NCBI GenBank assembly: GCA_002450155.1
Contig: DJYO01000015.1
Location: forward strand, 1-42,749
Length of the DNA stretch: 42,749 nt
Reading direction: 5' to 3'
Source of the DNA: Mageeibacillus sp. UBA6976
GTDB taxonomy: Bacteria > Bacillota > Clostridia > Saccharofermentanales > Saccharofermentanaceae
Part shown: piece by piece, positions 16,759-25,254 of the stretch
Layout: the number at the start of each line of letters is the position of its first letter
How positions within the stretch are numbered: position 1 is the stretch's first letter
Position numbers and translations under genes: made by a program
The notes under the pieces: generated by a model
Told to the model about the DNA's origin: nothing
Databases searched by the model: none
The model's input: only the letters and a program-made list of their open reading frames with translations

Positions 16759-17304
16759 TTACGACTCCCCTTCATTAGTTATCCACTCCCTTATGGCGTT
16801 AATCAGGGTCCTGGTGGCAGACCGGGTGCCAAGATGCGCAAGGTCGCTCTGCTTCAAAGCATATCTGACATCCCTCTCGATCTGTGAATAGGTCATCGAG
16901 TAACGCTTGGTTGCCTCAATGTATATGGCCTTCATGTTTGGCGGGATATCCTCCCCTTTATAGATTATCCTCCTTATCTCCTCGTATAATATGACTGAAC
17001 CTATCTTAGACAGGTCAAGTCCGTAGTTATTAAACACATTCCTGGCACATACATCGTAATATGCATCGCTCTCGTCTCCTGTGAGCCTTGCGCTGCTTAT
17101 TACTATGTCCTTGGCAGTTTCTTGGGCCCTGAGGCGGTCGTTCCTGCCATCTACTATATAATGGAGCGTCCCATGAGCATCTCTTATGCCAATAAAGCCG
17201 CTCCTGCACAGGAGACCGTTAATATTCTCCAGTAAGCTGTAATCACTGCATACGATATCCATCTCTATTCCATTGCTTGTCCCTTGTAAGATCTTGCCTA
17301 TCAT
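16759..17304 (-). CDS. Spo0A C-terminal-domain-like protein, without receiver
   Basis: A 181-residue protein. The C-terminal 90 residues resemble the DNA-binding domain of Spo0A: the stretch YIEATKRYSMTYSQIERDVR parallels the Spo0A recognition region (pattern YpdIAkkf-T-s-vERaiRha). The N-terminal half (about 1-80) is not a CheY-like receiver; no phospho-acceptor pattern is seen. The start at 17304 has GGGAGGAG just upstream; a longer frame runs back toward the preceding terminator and is rejected. It stands alone downstream of a terminator. The Spo0A similarity is from motif memory, not an alignment. It could be a relic regulator or a separate small family. Confidence 0.6.
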   Translation of the reverse strand: MIGKILQGTSNGIEMDIVCSDYSLLENINGLLCRSGFIGIRDAHGTLHYIVDGRNDRLRAQETAKDIVISSARLTGDESDAYYDVCARNVFNNYGLDLSKIGSVILYEEIRRIIYKGEDIPPNMKAIYIEATKRYSMTYSQIERDVRYALKQSDLAHLGTRSATRTLINAIREWITNEGES

Positions 17305-17386
17305 GGTCACTCCTCCCTTCGATTTAAAGATTGTAGAGCGCTTTTTAGGCCTTGTGGGAGCAATGTATCGCAATTTGAATAAAAAA

Positions 17387-17410
17387 CCCCTCAAATGAGA
17401 CTTTGAGGGG
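17387..17410 (-). terminator. Intrinsic terminator ending the ligA operon
   Basis: Nine-base perfect stem CCCCTCAAA/TTTGAGGGG with a six-base loop, followed on the minus strand by TTTTTT (17381-17386). It lies 13 bases past the last gene of the operon. Confidence 0.93.
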
Positions 17411-17422
17411 AAGATTGAGACT

Positions 17423-17824
17423 TTATTCGGCTTGATCCATCTTTATCACCTGAACCGTATAGCGGGAATACCTGGTGTGCCTGACCCTTATAATGTCACC
17501 TTCCTCGATATCGTTGCGCCTGGGGTTCATGTAGTATGTTACGCCATCCATTATAAAGTAATTCTTGAATACGGAGACGAATTCGACCTTGCCGGTGTTC
17601 GTATAATAATTGTCGTTTATGACTCCCGTTATATCCCTTAACCTCGGAACAGTGAGATTAACACTCCATATAAGGCATATGAGAGCCAGGATAACAGGAA
17701 AAAAATAGCTGACGACATGCTTCGTCTTGCGGTTTTTGTTACGCTGCGAAGTGATGCATACCAGTATTATGAGGACTATGGATATACTCATGATAATAGC
17801 CAGATTCAAGAGAAAATAACGCAT
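17423..17824 (-). CDS. Small membrane protein, unknown function
   Basis: A 133-residue protein that I do not recognise. It has two membrane segments (about 5-25 and 38-58) and a C-terminal beta-rich region (about 75-130) with IEEGDIIRVRHTRYSRY, which could be a small barrel exposed outside the cell. Its start codon overlaps the stop of the cyclo-ligase gene by one base (TAATG), so it is co-translated as the last gene of the ligA operon. Confidence 0.75.
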   Translation of the reverse strand: MRYFLLNLAIIMSISIVLIILVCITSQRNKNRKTKHVVSYFFPVILALICLIWSVNLTVPRLRDITGVINDNYYTNTGKVEFVSVFKNYFIMDGVTYYMNPRRNDIEEGDIIRVRHTRYSRYTVQVIKMDQAE

Positions 17825-18399
17825 TAGTCCTCCTCGTCATCAGATGTCTCGACCGGCAGCAGCAGATCAACGGTTATGTCATGGTCCTCTACCGGAATAT
17901 CGGAATCTATCTGGAAGTCATAGCATACTGCAACTGTGTACATATTGCCGCTGGCAAGGAACCTGTCGTAGTATCCGCCGCCTCTTCCAAGTCTTGTACC
18001 CTCTTCATTATAAGCAAGTCCGGGGACTAAGACCATATCTATCAGATCTGTTACGGGATCAGAAGTATCCTTGGGTTCTTTAATGCCATATCTTCCTTCA
18101 AGGAATGAACTGTCTGACAGATCTGATACATCGAAAAACTCCATTCTGTCTCCGCAAACCTTTGGAAAACATACCTTCTTGCCCATCTTAAGAAGAGATA
18201 GGGCCAGATAGTCCATGGGGATCTCCCCTTCTATAGCCCGGTATAAGGCTATCCTACGGGATCTATCCAAAGCTTCCTTGAATTCATCCAAACCCATGAG
18301 CATATCAGGCAGATCCTGCCCGATCGCCTCTGCAAACTCACCATCTACAAGGCTTAGTCTCTGCTTTATGTAAGATCTGACTTCACTCTTGGTTCTCAT
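17824..18399 (-). CDS. 5-formyltetrahydrofolate cyclo-ligase
   Basis: A 191-residue enzyme that converts 5-formyl-THF to 5,10-methenyl-THF with ATP, rescuing a folate that inhibits one-carbon enzymes. The diagnostic C-terminal motif is GTRLGRGGGYYDRF (about 134-147). Residues near the N-terminus (Lys4, Arg8) fit the ATP-binding positions of the family. It overlaps ligA by 17 bases and the next gene by one base. Confidence 0.93.
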   Translation of the reverse strand: MRTKSEVRSYIKQRLSLVDGEFAEAIGQDLPDMLMGLDEFKEALDRSRRIALYRAIEGEIPMDYLALSLLKMGKKVCFPKVCGDRMEFFDVSDLSDSSFLEGRYGIKEPKDTSDPVTDLIDMVLVPGLAYNEEGTRLGRGGGYYDRFLASGNMYTVAVCYDFQIDSDIPVEDHDITVDLLLPVETSDDEED

Positions 18400-20419
18400 T
18401 GCCCTCTACCATATTTCTCAATTCATCTAATGAAACTATCTTTACGCCAAGCTCTCTTGCCTTGCGCTCCTTGGAGCCGGCGTCTTCACCCATAAGGAGC
18501 ATGGAAGTCTTGCCGGAGACGGAGGATACCACCTTGCCGCCGTTGCTCTCGATATAGCCTTCAGCTTCAGAACGGGACATTCCGGGGAGAGTACCTGTAA
18601 TGCAGATACGAAGCCCCTCAAGTACTGAAGAGGACTTGGCGGATGCCTCATCTTCAAACCTGAGGCCTGCGCTCCTAAGACGTTCTATCAGCCTGATATT
18701 ATCTTCGTTCCTGAAGAATTCATATATAGCTGAAGCTGAAATCTGACCGATGTCTGATGCCAGGGCGAGATCTTCTATCGACGAAGCTGCAATAGCATCT
18801 ATGGAACCGAATGTCCTTATAAGCTCCTTCGCAGTTGCCTTGCCTACATTAGGTATGCCGAGACCTGCAAGGACCTTGACGGCTCCTGACTGCTCCTTGG
18901 CGCTCTCAATGGCATTAAGGAGTTTATCGGTATTCTTGGCAAGACCTATAACCTTGCCCTCACAAAGCTCGTCTCTTCTGTCCTTGAGATCGAAGATATC
19001 GGCTATGTCCTTGATGTAGCCCAGTTCCGTAAGCTTCCTTATATATTCGGTGCCAAAGCCCTTGATATCCATGCAGTCCCTGGATACAAAATTGACGATA
19101 CGGTTTATAAGGGTTCCCGGGCAGGAATAGTTAACGCATTTAAGATCAGCGGTGCCCTCTTCTCTAACCAGCTTATGACCGCAGCAGGGACAGGAATCAG
19201 GCATCTTGTAAGGCTGCCAGTTATCCGGCCTCTCGCCTCTTACCACACCCTTGACCTTAGGGATTATCTCTCCTGATTTATATACGAGGATAGTATCACC
19301 GATGCCGAGACCCAGCTGATCTATAAAGTCCTGATTATGAAGTGTAGCCCTGGAGACCATGGTGCCGCAAAGGCTGATGGGCTCAAAGACCGCAACAGGG
19401 GTTACCCTGCCGGTCCTGCCGGTATTGACCTCTACGGACAGAAGACGGGTCTGCTTTACCTCCGGAGGATATTTATAGGCTATCGCCCATCTGGGAAATT
19501 TGATAGTATTGCCAAGCTTACTGCGCTCAGCAAGATTATTGAGCTTGACCACTGCGCCGTCTATGTCGTAAGCGAGCTCGCCTCTGGCATCGCCTATCCT
19601 GCATATGGCATCCCAGACTTCTTCCTTGGTCTTGCACTTATAGTATTTCTCTATTACCTTGACGCCGTTGCGCTTAAGATATTCGTAGCCCTCGAGATGA
19701 GTCTTGAATTCTATGCCCCGGGTCTCCTGAACATTAAATATAAACAAGGAGAGATTACGTTCTTTGGTTATCCTGGTATCTATCTGCCTCAGAGTGCCTG
19801 CTGCACAGTTACGGGGATTGGCAAATGTCTTCTTGCCCTCTTCCTCTGCCCTGCGGTTGACCTCCTCGAAGGCCTGCCTTGTCATGTAGACCTCGCCTCT
19901 TATCTCGATATAGGGTACGGGCTCGGGAAGAGTCCTTACGACATCCTTGATCATGCGGGCATTCATGGTGACATCCTCGCCCTCGTTGATGCCGTCGCCG
20001 CGGGTTATTGCGAGCTTAAGCTCCCCTTCCTCGTATCTTAATGCCATAGATAGACCGTCTATCTTGGTCTCCACCAGGAATTCCGCTTCATCGCCGAATT
20101 CCGCTATGACAGAATCTACGAATTCATCCACCTCTTCACGGGAGAATACATCCTGCAGTGAGAGCATGGGGACATTATGCTTTACGAGGACTCCCTTGGT
20201 GGCCTTCCAGCCGACTCTCCTTGTGGGAGAATCCTGGGCGATCCACTCGGGGTGTTCCTTCTCCAGCTTTTTGAGCTTGCCCATGAGCATATCGTAATCG
20301 TAGTCAGATATCTCGGGTGCATCGTCGTTATAGTAACGCTCGGCATGGTAATTAAGCTGTTTTACCAGATCTAAGTATTCTTCTCTGCCGTCGTCGCTAA
20401 AAAGGCTTATCTGCTCCAT
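18383..20419 (-). CDS. ligA: NAD-dependent DNA ligase LigA
   Basis: A 678-residue NAD+-dependent ligase. Domain order is complete: Ia (1-70, with the NAD-binding Tyr/Asp region), adenylation domain with catalytic Lys119 in ETKIDGLSMA, OB fold, four-cysteine zinc finger (CPCCGHK...CVNYSC, about 405-430), helix-hairpin-helix repeats and a C-terminal BRCT domain (about 595-675). It seals nicks in replication and repair. A near-perfect SD, GGAGGTGAT, lies five bases upstream inside the end of the previous gene, with TGATG stop-start overlap. Confidence 0.98.
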   Translation of the reverse strand: MEQISLFSDDGREEYLDLVKQLNYHAERYYNDDAPEISDYDYDMLMGKLKKLEKEHPEWIAQDSPTRRVGWKATKGVLVKHNVPMLSLQDVFSREEVDEFVDSVIAEFGDEAEFLVETKIDGLSMALRYEEGELKLAITRGDGINEGEDVTMNARMIKDVVRTLPEPVPYIEIRGEVYMTRQAFEEVNRRAEEEGKKTFANPRNCAAGTLRQIDTRITKERNLSLFIFNVQETRGIEFKTHLEGYEYLKRNGVKVIEKYYKCKTKEEVWDAICRIGDARGELAYDIDGAVVKLNNLAERSKLGNTIKFPRWAIAYKYPPEVKQTRLLSVEVNTGRTGRVTPVAVFEPISLCGTMVSRATLHNQDFIDQLGLGIGDTILVYKSGEIIPKVKGVVRGERPDNWQPYKMPDSCPCCGHKLVREEGTADLKCVNYSCPGTLINRIVNFVSRDCMDIKGFGTEYIRKLTELGYIKDIADIFDLKDRRDELCEGKVIGLAKNTDKLLNAIESAKEQSGAVKVLAGLGIPNVGKATAKELIRTFGSIDAIAASSIEDLALASDIGQISASAIYEFFRNEDNIRLIERLRSAGLRFEDEASAKSSSVLEGLRICITGTLPGMSRSEAEGYIESNGGKVVSSVSGKTSMLLMGEDAGSKERKARELGVKIVSLDELRNMVEGNENQE

Positions 20420-21054
20420 CAGTTATCACCTCCGTGTCCCGGCAGGAAATAGTAGACTACAGGGAGCATTACCAGGATAAACATAAAGATCCCCCATACC
20501 AAGGCAGGAATGCCAAAGAGTCCGTCAAAACTGCCGGTAAGATCTATCTCATTGTGCCGGGTTATGTATAATATCTTCCTTATAACCTCACCAAAGTTAG
20601 CAATGGGAACAAATAAAGCCGCACAGATAACGGATACGGGAAAACTGTAGATATAAAAGTCTGCACACCAGACTAAAGCTTTGCGGAGCTTAAGGATATA
20701 AAATGCCAGCAGGAGTACTACTGTAACCGTAAGAGCTATGGCATCCACAGAATAGATCTGCGTCTTGCTGAGGCATCTCTGGATATAGACTGCTACGGAA
20801 AACAGTGCAAAAGCCAAAGGTATATAGATAACAAACTCAGTACCAGACAGCATCTTAAGTCCGACAAAGCCAAGAGTAAACAGGATAAATATGATGACCG
20901 GCACCACTATCTCCGGCAGCTTGAGAGACTGCTGGATCACTATCATCAACTTGTATAAATAGCGCGTTAAAATATGGAAGGGCTCTGTTACCAGAGTCCC
21001 CCACAATAAAAGCATGATCAGGAACACTATCCCTGCGCGTTCTTCACTTCTCAT
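20419..21054 (-). CDS. Multi-pass membrane protein, unknown function
   Basis: A 211-residue hydrophobic protein with about six predicted membrane segments and short loops. I see no known motif. It is placed between the PC4-like gene (21-base gap) and ligA (one-base overlap), so it is co-transcribed with replication and repair genes. No good SD precedes its ATG, so it may depend on coupling or readthrough from the upstream gene. The longest loop, RHNEIDLTGSFDG, lies before the last segment. Confidence 0.75.
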   Translation of the reverse strand: MRSEERAGIVFLIMLLLWGTLVTEPFHILTRYLYKLMIVIQQSLKLPEIVVPVIIFILFTLGFVGLKMLSGTEFVIYIPLAFALFSVAVYIQRCLSKTQIYSVDAIALTVTVVLLLAFYILKLRKALVWCADFYIYSFPVSVICAALFVPIANFGEVIRKILYITRHNEIDLTGSFDGLFGIPALVWGIFMFILVMLPVVYYFLPGHGGDN

Positions 21055-21075
21055 CGAAGAGTAATAAGCCTTGGA

Positions 21076-21318
21076 TCAAACGTCGAGTTTAGAGAAATCC
21101 CCATCCTCGAGATATGCCTTAAGAGTGCTGTATTCCTCATAGTCAAGAGAGATACCCTTACCTACCTTCTCATGGTTCGGGCCCCAGTCACGGATATCGA
21201 GCTTCGGCTTACCGTTATTCCACTTAACGATGTTGATCTCACGCTGCCAACCTGACTTATTGGCCTTGAGAACACCAATCTCTTCAACTATATCAAACTT
21301 GATCTCTGTCTTAGGCAT
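21076..21318 (-). CDS. PC4/YdbC-family ssDNA-binding protein
   Basis: An 80-residue protein of the YdbC type, a bacterial relative of the eukaryotic coactivator PC4. The pattern VLKANKSGWQREINIVKWN, then KPKLDIRDWGP and the C-terminal helix fit the family. Members bind single-stranded DNA as dimers through a curved beta sheet. Its position as first gene of the ligA operon fits a role in replication, repair or transcription. The region 21319-21420 upstream is AT-rich and shared with a divergent gene. Confidence 0.88.
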   Translation of the reverse strand: MPKTEIKFDIVEEIGVLKANKSGWQREINIVKWNNGKPKLDIRDWGPNHEKVGKGISLDYEEYSTLKAYLEDGDFSKLDV

Positions 21319-21420
21319 ATCTGATTACCCTCCGAAAATCTTGATTTATAATTTTGCATTATAACATACATATCGGGCATGTTAATATTATAATTAATAA
21401 AAAAAGAGGAGAGTTACTGT

Positions 21421-22314
21421 TTGAATCCCGCACTTATAGTATTGCTGATCCTGATAAGTCTCGGACTGTTCTTTGCAGTCTGGTGCTTTATAGAACCGCA
21501 TTTCCTCGAGGTATCCCGTATAAATCTCAGAACATCCCGGGGCAAGGAGGGTTCTTTTACAAAACTTGGCAAGGGACCTGAGATACAGGGCAAGGCAGAT
21601 GTAAGGCTTTTCTTCTTCTCTGATATACACGCCGAGATGTGCTATATAAGCCCTGAGAGATTACTTGGCGAGATCTTAAAGGCGCATAAGGAAGACGCTA
21701 TAGAAGCAGTGATCTTCGGAGGAGACATCTCCACATCCCCTAAGAAAGCCTATAAGGGCATAGAGTATCTGAGCCGGATAAGCAAAGGGCTTAAAGAGCT
21801 CGGTATCCCCTTTTACGGCGTAACGGGCAACCACGACCTTGAGATCGGCGCAAGCGATATCGAGCGCTGCGGCTTTACAAATCTTGAGGGGCAGATAATT
21901 ACCCTTAAGAATGTGCGCGGCAAGGACATAGTACTTACGGGAGCTGACGATTCCGGAAGATATAACAGGGTCTGGATCGAGCCCCCGCATGTTGATCAGG
22001 ACAGGATAAATATCCTTACGATCCACGATCCCGATGCTATCGTCCATATTATGGAGAAACCTGATTTTATGCTCTCCGGTCATCTCCACGGCGGCCAGCT
22101 CAAACTCCCCTTTAAGCTCGTTTTCAGGCTCTTAAGGAGCGACGAACTCCCCATGAACGGCATATTGGAGGGAGTCTTTGAATACGGCAGGACGGGCATG
22201 TTCATTTCAAGGGGGCTCGGATGTGGCACCCTGCCCATAAGGTTCCTGTCCGTGCCTGAGGCATCGATAGTAAGTATTTATTTAGAAAATGAGGAGGATA
22301 CTTCAAATGACTAA
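21421..22314 (+). CDS. Membrane-anchored metallophosphoesterase
   Basis: A 297-residue calcineurin-like phosphoesterase with an N-terminal membrane segment (about 2-22). Metal-binding motifs are FSDIHAE, GGDIS, TGNHD and SGHLHGGQ. The layout resembles YkuE/LpxH-like membrane phosphoesterases; the substrate is unknown. The start is TTG at 21421, with AGAGGAGAG seven bases upstream; there is no better ATG. It overlaps the DJ-1 gene by eight bases. Confidence 0.9.
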   Translation: MNPALIVLLILISLGLFFAVWCFIEPHFLEVSRINLRTSRGKEGSFTKLGKGPEIQGKADVRLFFFSDIHAEMCYISPERLLGEILKAHKEDAIEAVIFGGDISTSPKKAYKGIEYLSRISKGLKELGIPFYGVTGNHDLEIGASDIERCGFTNLEGQIITLKNVRGKDIVLTGADDSGRYNRVWIEPPHVDQDRINILTIHDPDAIVHIMEKPDFMLSGHLHGGQLKLPFKLVFRLLRSDELPMNGILEGVFEYGRTGMFISRGLGCGTLPIRFLSVPEASIVSIYLENEEDTSND

Positions 22315-22876
22315 GGTTGCGATCTTTATTGCAGACGGTACAGAGGAGACTGAGGCTATTACGCCGCTGGATATCCTAAGGCGCGCAGGTATAGAGGCTG
22401 ATCTCGTATCAGTCAAGGAAAGCTCCAATACCATAACGGCTTCAAGAGGTGTAGTCATAACTTCAGACAGAAACATAGCTGATACAGACTTCGATATAGA
22501 CAGCTACAATATGCTGGTACTCCCCGGCGGTATTCAGGGAACAAACAACCTTAAGGCCACAAAGAGCCTTACGGATGCCCTCTTAAGATTCGATAAGGAA
22601 GGCAAGGGACTTGCTGCCATTTGCGCGGCACCCACCATCCTCTCATCTCTCGGGCTTCTCAATGGCGTAAGAGCTACATGCAATCCCGGATTCTGGGATA
22701 CCCTTAAAGCAGAAGGCGCAGATCTCGTCAAGGAAGAAATAACCGTTATAAGCGGCAATAAAATAACATCGCAAGCCATGGGAACTTCTGTTTCCTTCGG
22801 ACTTGCGATGCTTGAATACTTAACTGACAGGGATCAGGCTCTGGATATGGCATCCAAGATCTGCTATAAGCTCTGA
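22307..22876 (+). CDS. DJ-1/PfpI-family protein
   Basis: A 189-residue protein of the DJ-1/ThiJ/PfpI superfamily. The reactive cysteine Cys106 sits in the elbow AAICAAP and Glu16 is at the position that supports it, exactly as in DJ-1-like proteins. Activities proposed for the family include deglycase or glyoxalase III and chaperone roles; none can be fixed here. The start at 22307 has GGAGG about eight bases upstream, while an in-frame ATG at 22289 overlaps that SD. Its stop codon and the stop of the convergent synthetase gene are directly adjacent (TGATCA), with no room for a terminator. Confidence 0.92.
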   Translation: MTKVAIFIADGTEETEAITPLDILRRAGIEADLVSVKESSNTITASRGVVITSDRNIADTDFDIDSYNMLVLPGGIQGTNNLKATKSLTDALLRFDKEGKGLAAICAAPTILSSLGLLNGVRATCNPGFWDTLKAEGADLVKEEITVISGNKITSQAMGTSVSFGLAMLEYLTDRDQALDMASKICYKL

Positions 22877-24580
22877 TCAGACGCTACCATTCTCTCCGTG
22901 AGATGCGATCTCCCTGCGCTTTGCTTCGTCAGCCTTCCTTATGGCTGTCCTCATGATCTTGCCGCTGGCTGTCTTGGGGAGCTCTGTTACGAACTCTATG
23001 ACTCTCGGATACTTGTAAGGAGCTGTTGCATGCTTAACATGGTTCTGGAGTTCCTTGACAAGCTCAGGTGATCCCTCGTAATTCTTGGTAAGTACGATAG
23101 TTGCCTTAACTACCTGACCTCTCATGGGATCAGGAACTGCTGTTACAGCGCACTCCAATACTGCAGGATGCGTCATGAGAGCGCTCTCAACCTCGAACGG
23201 GCCGATCCTGTAGCCTGAGCACTTGATAACATCATCGTTCCTGCCTACAAACCAGATATAGCCTTCAGGATCTCTCCATGCGGTATCACCTGTGCTGTAA
23301 TCTGCGCCCGGCCACTGATCTGCCATTGCCTCAGGATTCTTGTAATACTCACGGAAAAGACCTGTAGGATGTGAACTTGCATTCCTTATCACGATATTGC
23401 CTACAATACCGTCCTCGACGGAATTGCCCTCATCGTCAACAAGGTCAATATCGTAGATCGGAGTAGGCTTGCCTGTTGAGCCCGGCTTAACATCGATCCA
23501 GGGGAAGTTTGCAAAGAGAACGCTGCCCTCTGTCTGGCCAAAGCCCTCTCTTATCTCAAGACCTGTAGCTTCCTTCCACTTGTAGAATACTTCAGGATTA
23601 AGAGGCTCGCCTGCCATGGAGCAGTGCTTTATGGATGAGAAATCGTACTTGGTAAGGTCTTCCTGGATAAGGTAACGGTAAATGGTAGAAGGTCCGCAGA
23701 AAGAGTTGAGCTTAAGCTTCTCCATGATCTGGAGCATCCTTGCGCCGTTGAACTTCATCGTATCGTATGTAACGTTAACCGCACCGCAGATCCACTGACC
23801 ATAGATCTTGCCCCAGGCAAACTTTGCCCATCCGGAGTCAGCCTGTGTAAGATGTCTGCATCCGTCGTATACCTGCTGCCAGTACTTAGCTGTGATTATG
23901 TGTCCCAAGGGGAGCAGATAATCGTGGAGGATCATCTTAGGCTCGCCGGTGGTGCCGGATGAGAAATAGATGAGCATTGTGTCATCGTTATGTGTTGCCT
24001 CGTCACCTGTAGGACGCTCAAATACCGTAGAAGCATTGTCCATGTCCTCTGTAAGAGATCTCCATCCCTCAGGTGCCTCGCCTATAATGCTCCTGTACTG
24101 GACCGTGCTGCAGTCCGGATATGCCTTGTTGACATGCTCCATTATCTGCTCATCGTCAGCGCAAACGATCATCTTGATAGAAGCGACGTTGCAGCGGTAA
24201 ACGATATCGTGATACATAAGCTGGAATGTGGCAGGAATAACTACTGCACCAAGCTTATGAAGACCAACCATAACGAACCAGACTTCCGGACGCTGTCTCA
24301 GCATCATGAGGACCGTATCCCCCTTCTTGATGCCCAGGCTCTTGAACATATTGGCTGCCTGATTACTCCTGTCAGATACATCCTTGAAGGTAAAGTGACG
24401 CTCGTTGCCGTCGTCATCGCACCAGATAAGTGCTTCCTTATCAGGGTCGAGTCTTGCATACTCGTCTACTACATCAAAACCGAAGTTGAAATCCTCGGGG
24501 ATCTTGAATTTGAAATTCTGCTTAAAATCTTCGTAACTGTCGAAATCTATTCTCTCTACAAATCTGCTCAATAAATCCAT
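22877..24580 (-). CDS. AMP-forming acyl-CoA synthetase (ACSM/medium-chain type)
   Basis: A 567-residue ANL-superfamily ligase. The ATP-binding P-loop is YFSSGTTGEPKM, followed by EGFGQTE, STGDTAW, GRNDDVIKCSGYRIGPFEVE and the C-terminal catalytic lysine in PKTASGKIMR. Sequence character is closest to medium-chain or benzoate-type acyl-CoA synthetases; the acid used cannot be told from motifs. It activates a carboxylate to the acyl-AMP and then the CoA thioester. It lies 20 bases after an XRE-cupin regulator gene in the same operon, a common arrangement in Clostridia, implying ligand-responsive control of its expression. Confidence 0.93.
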   Translation of the reverse strand: MDLLSRFVERIDFDSYEDFKQNFKFKIPEDFNFGFDVVDEYARLDPDKEALIWCDDDGNERHFTFKDVSDRSNQAANMFKSLGIKKGDTVLMMLRQRPEVWFVMVGLHKLGAVVIPATFQLMYHDIVYRCNVASIKMIVCADDEQIMEHVNKAYPDCSTVQYRSIIGEAPEGWRSLTEDMDNASTVFERPTGDEATHNDDTMLIYFSSGTTGEPKMILHDYLLPLGHIITAKYWQQVYDGCRHLTQADSGWAKFAWGKIYGQWICGAVNVTYDTMKFNGARMLQIMEKLKLNSFCGPSTIYRYLIQEDLTKYDFSSIKHCSMAGEPLNPEVFYKWKEATGLEIREGFGQTEGSVLFANFPWIDVKPGSTGKPTPIYDIDLVDDEGNSVEDGIVGNIVIRNASSHPTGLFREYYKNPEAMADQWPGADYSTGDTAWRDPEGYIWFVGRNDDVIKCSGYRIGPFEVESALMTHPAVLECAVTAVPDPMRGQVVKATIVLTKNYEGSPELVKELQNHVKHATAPYKYPRVIEFVTELPKTASGKIMRTAIRKADEAKRREIASHGENGSV

Positions 24581-24600
24581 TTACTCTTTAACTCCATTCA

Positions 24601-25146
24601 TTAGCCGTTGATTATAGTAAGGAACTTTGCAGTCTCGGTAACTGCACGCTGTCCGTGGGGCTTCTGGGGATTGAAGTAGATCGAATCTCCGGCCTCAAGC
24701 GTAAATTCACGGTCACCAACCACGACCTTGATGGCGCCCTCGATAACATAATTGAATTCCTGTCCGTCGTGTTTTACGAGCTCAGCTGTCTCAGACTTGG
24801 ACAGAGTAACGATCATCGGATCCATCTGGCGGTGCTTGTAATTAAATGCAAGCGCGCTGAAGGAATAACCGGGATAACGCTCTACCTTGACACCGTTACC
24901 GCCTCTTACAACTGTATAATCGTCCATTCTCGGCACGTCACCTGTCATGAGGACTGTAGGGTCCACCTTAAAGATCTCAGCTACCTTGTATAGAAGGCTT
25001 ATGGGGATCTCCTTGGCACCGCTCTCGTAAGCAAGATACTCGTTCACGTCCACACCAATGCCTGACGCCACATCCTCTGCATCAAGCTCAAGGATGTCTC
25101 TTAACTCAGCTATTCTCTTAGATATCTGCAAGATATAATCGTTCAT
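24601..25146 (-). CDS. XRE-family regulator with C-terminal cupin
   Basis: A 181-residue one-component regulator. Residues about 8-65 form a Cro/C1-type helix-turn-helix (ELDAEDVASGIGVDVNEYLA) and about 105-175 a cupin (GQEFNYVIEGAIKVVVGDRE, then PHGQRA). The cupin probably binds a small metabolite. It is followed after 20 bases by the acyl-CoA synthetase, its likely target. The start at 25146 is set by AGGAGG eight bases upstream; a longer frame (to 25176) reads through that site. A palindrome at the promoter suggests autoregulation. Confidence 0.92.
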   Translation of the reverse strand: MNDYILQISKRIAELRDILELDAEDVASGIGVDVNEYLAYESGAKEIPISLLYKVAEIFKVDPTVLMTGDVPRMDDYTVVRGGNGVKVERYPGYSFSALAFNYKHRQMDPMIVTLSKSETAELVKHDGQEFNYVIEGAIKVVVGDREFTLEAGDSIYFNPQKPHGQRAVTETAKFLTIING

Positions 25147-25178
25147 AAACAGCGCCTCCTGATTTGAACTTGTCAATT

Positions 25179-25195
25179 AATATCACGATATTATA
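25179..25195 (-). promoter_or_regulatory. Promoter -10 with overlapping palindrome, XRE-cupin operon
   Basis: TATAAT (25190-25195, minus strand) overlaps a perfect inverted repeat AATATC-AC-GATATT (25179-25192). A second dyad, GTGT-N6-ACAC, lies in the -35 region near 25205-25218. The first palindrome is well placed to be an operator for the encoded XRE regulator. Confidence 0.5.
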
Positions 25196-25235
25196 CAACA
25201 ATTGGTGTATTTTAACACTCGGTATATTATAAATA

Positions 25236-25250
25236 AAGGCAGGATGCCTT
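25236..25250 (-). terminator. Weak terminator-like hairpin after the GNAT gene
   Basis: Six-base stem AAGGCA/TGCCTT with a three-base loop, five bases before the GNAT stop codon on the map and followed on the minus strand by TTTATTTAT. It is short and of doubtful strength. Confidence 0.35.
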
Positions 25251-25254
25251 AAGC

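Noticed and set aside
19337..20041. A 234-codon plus-strand open frame opposite ligA
   Set aside because: LigA is complete and strongly conserved on the other strand; the antisense frame has no ribosome binding site or recognisable domain.
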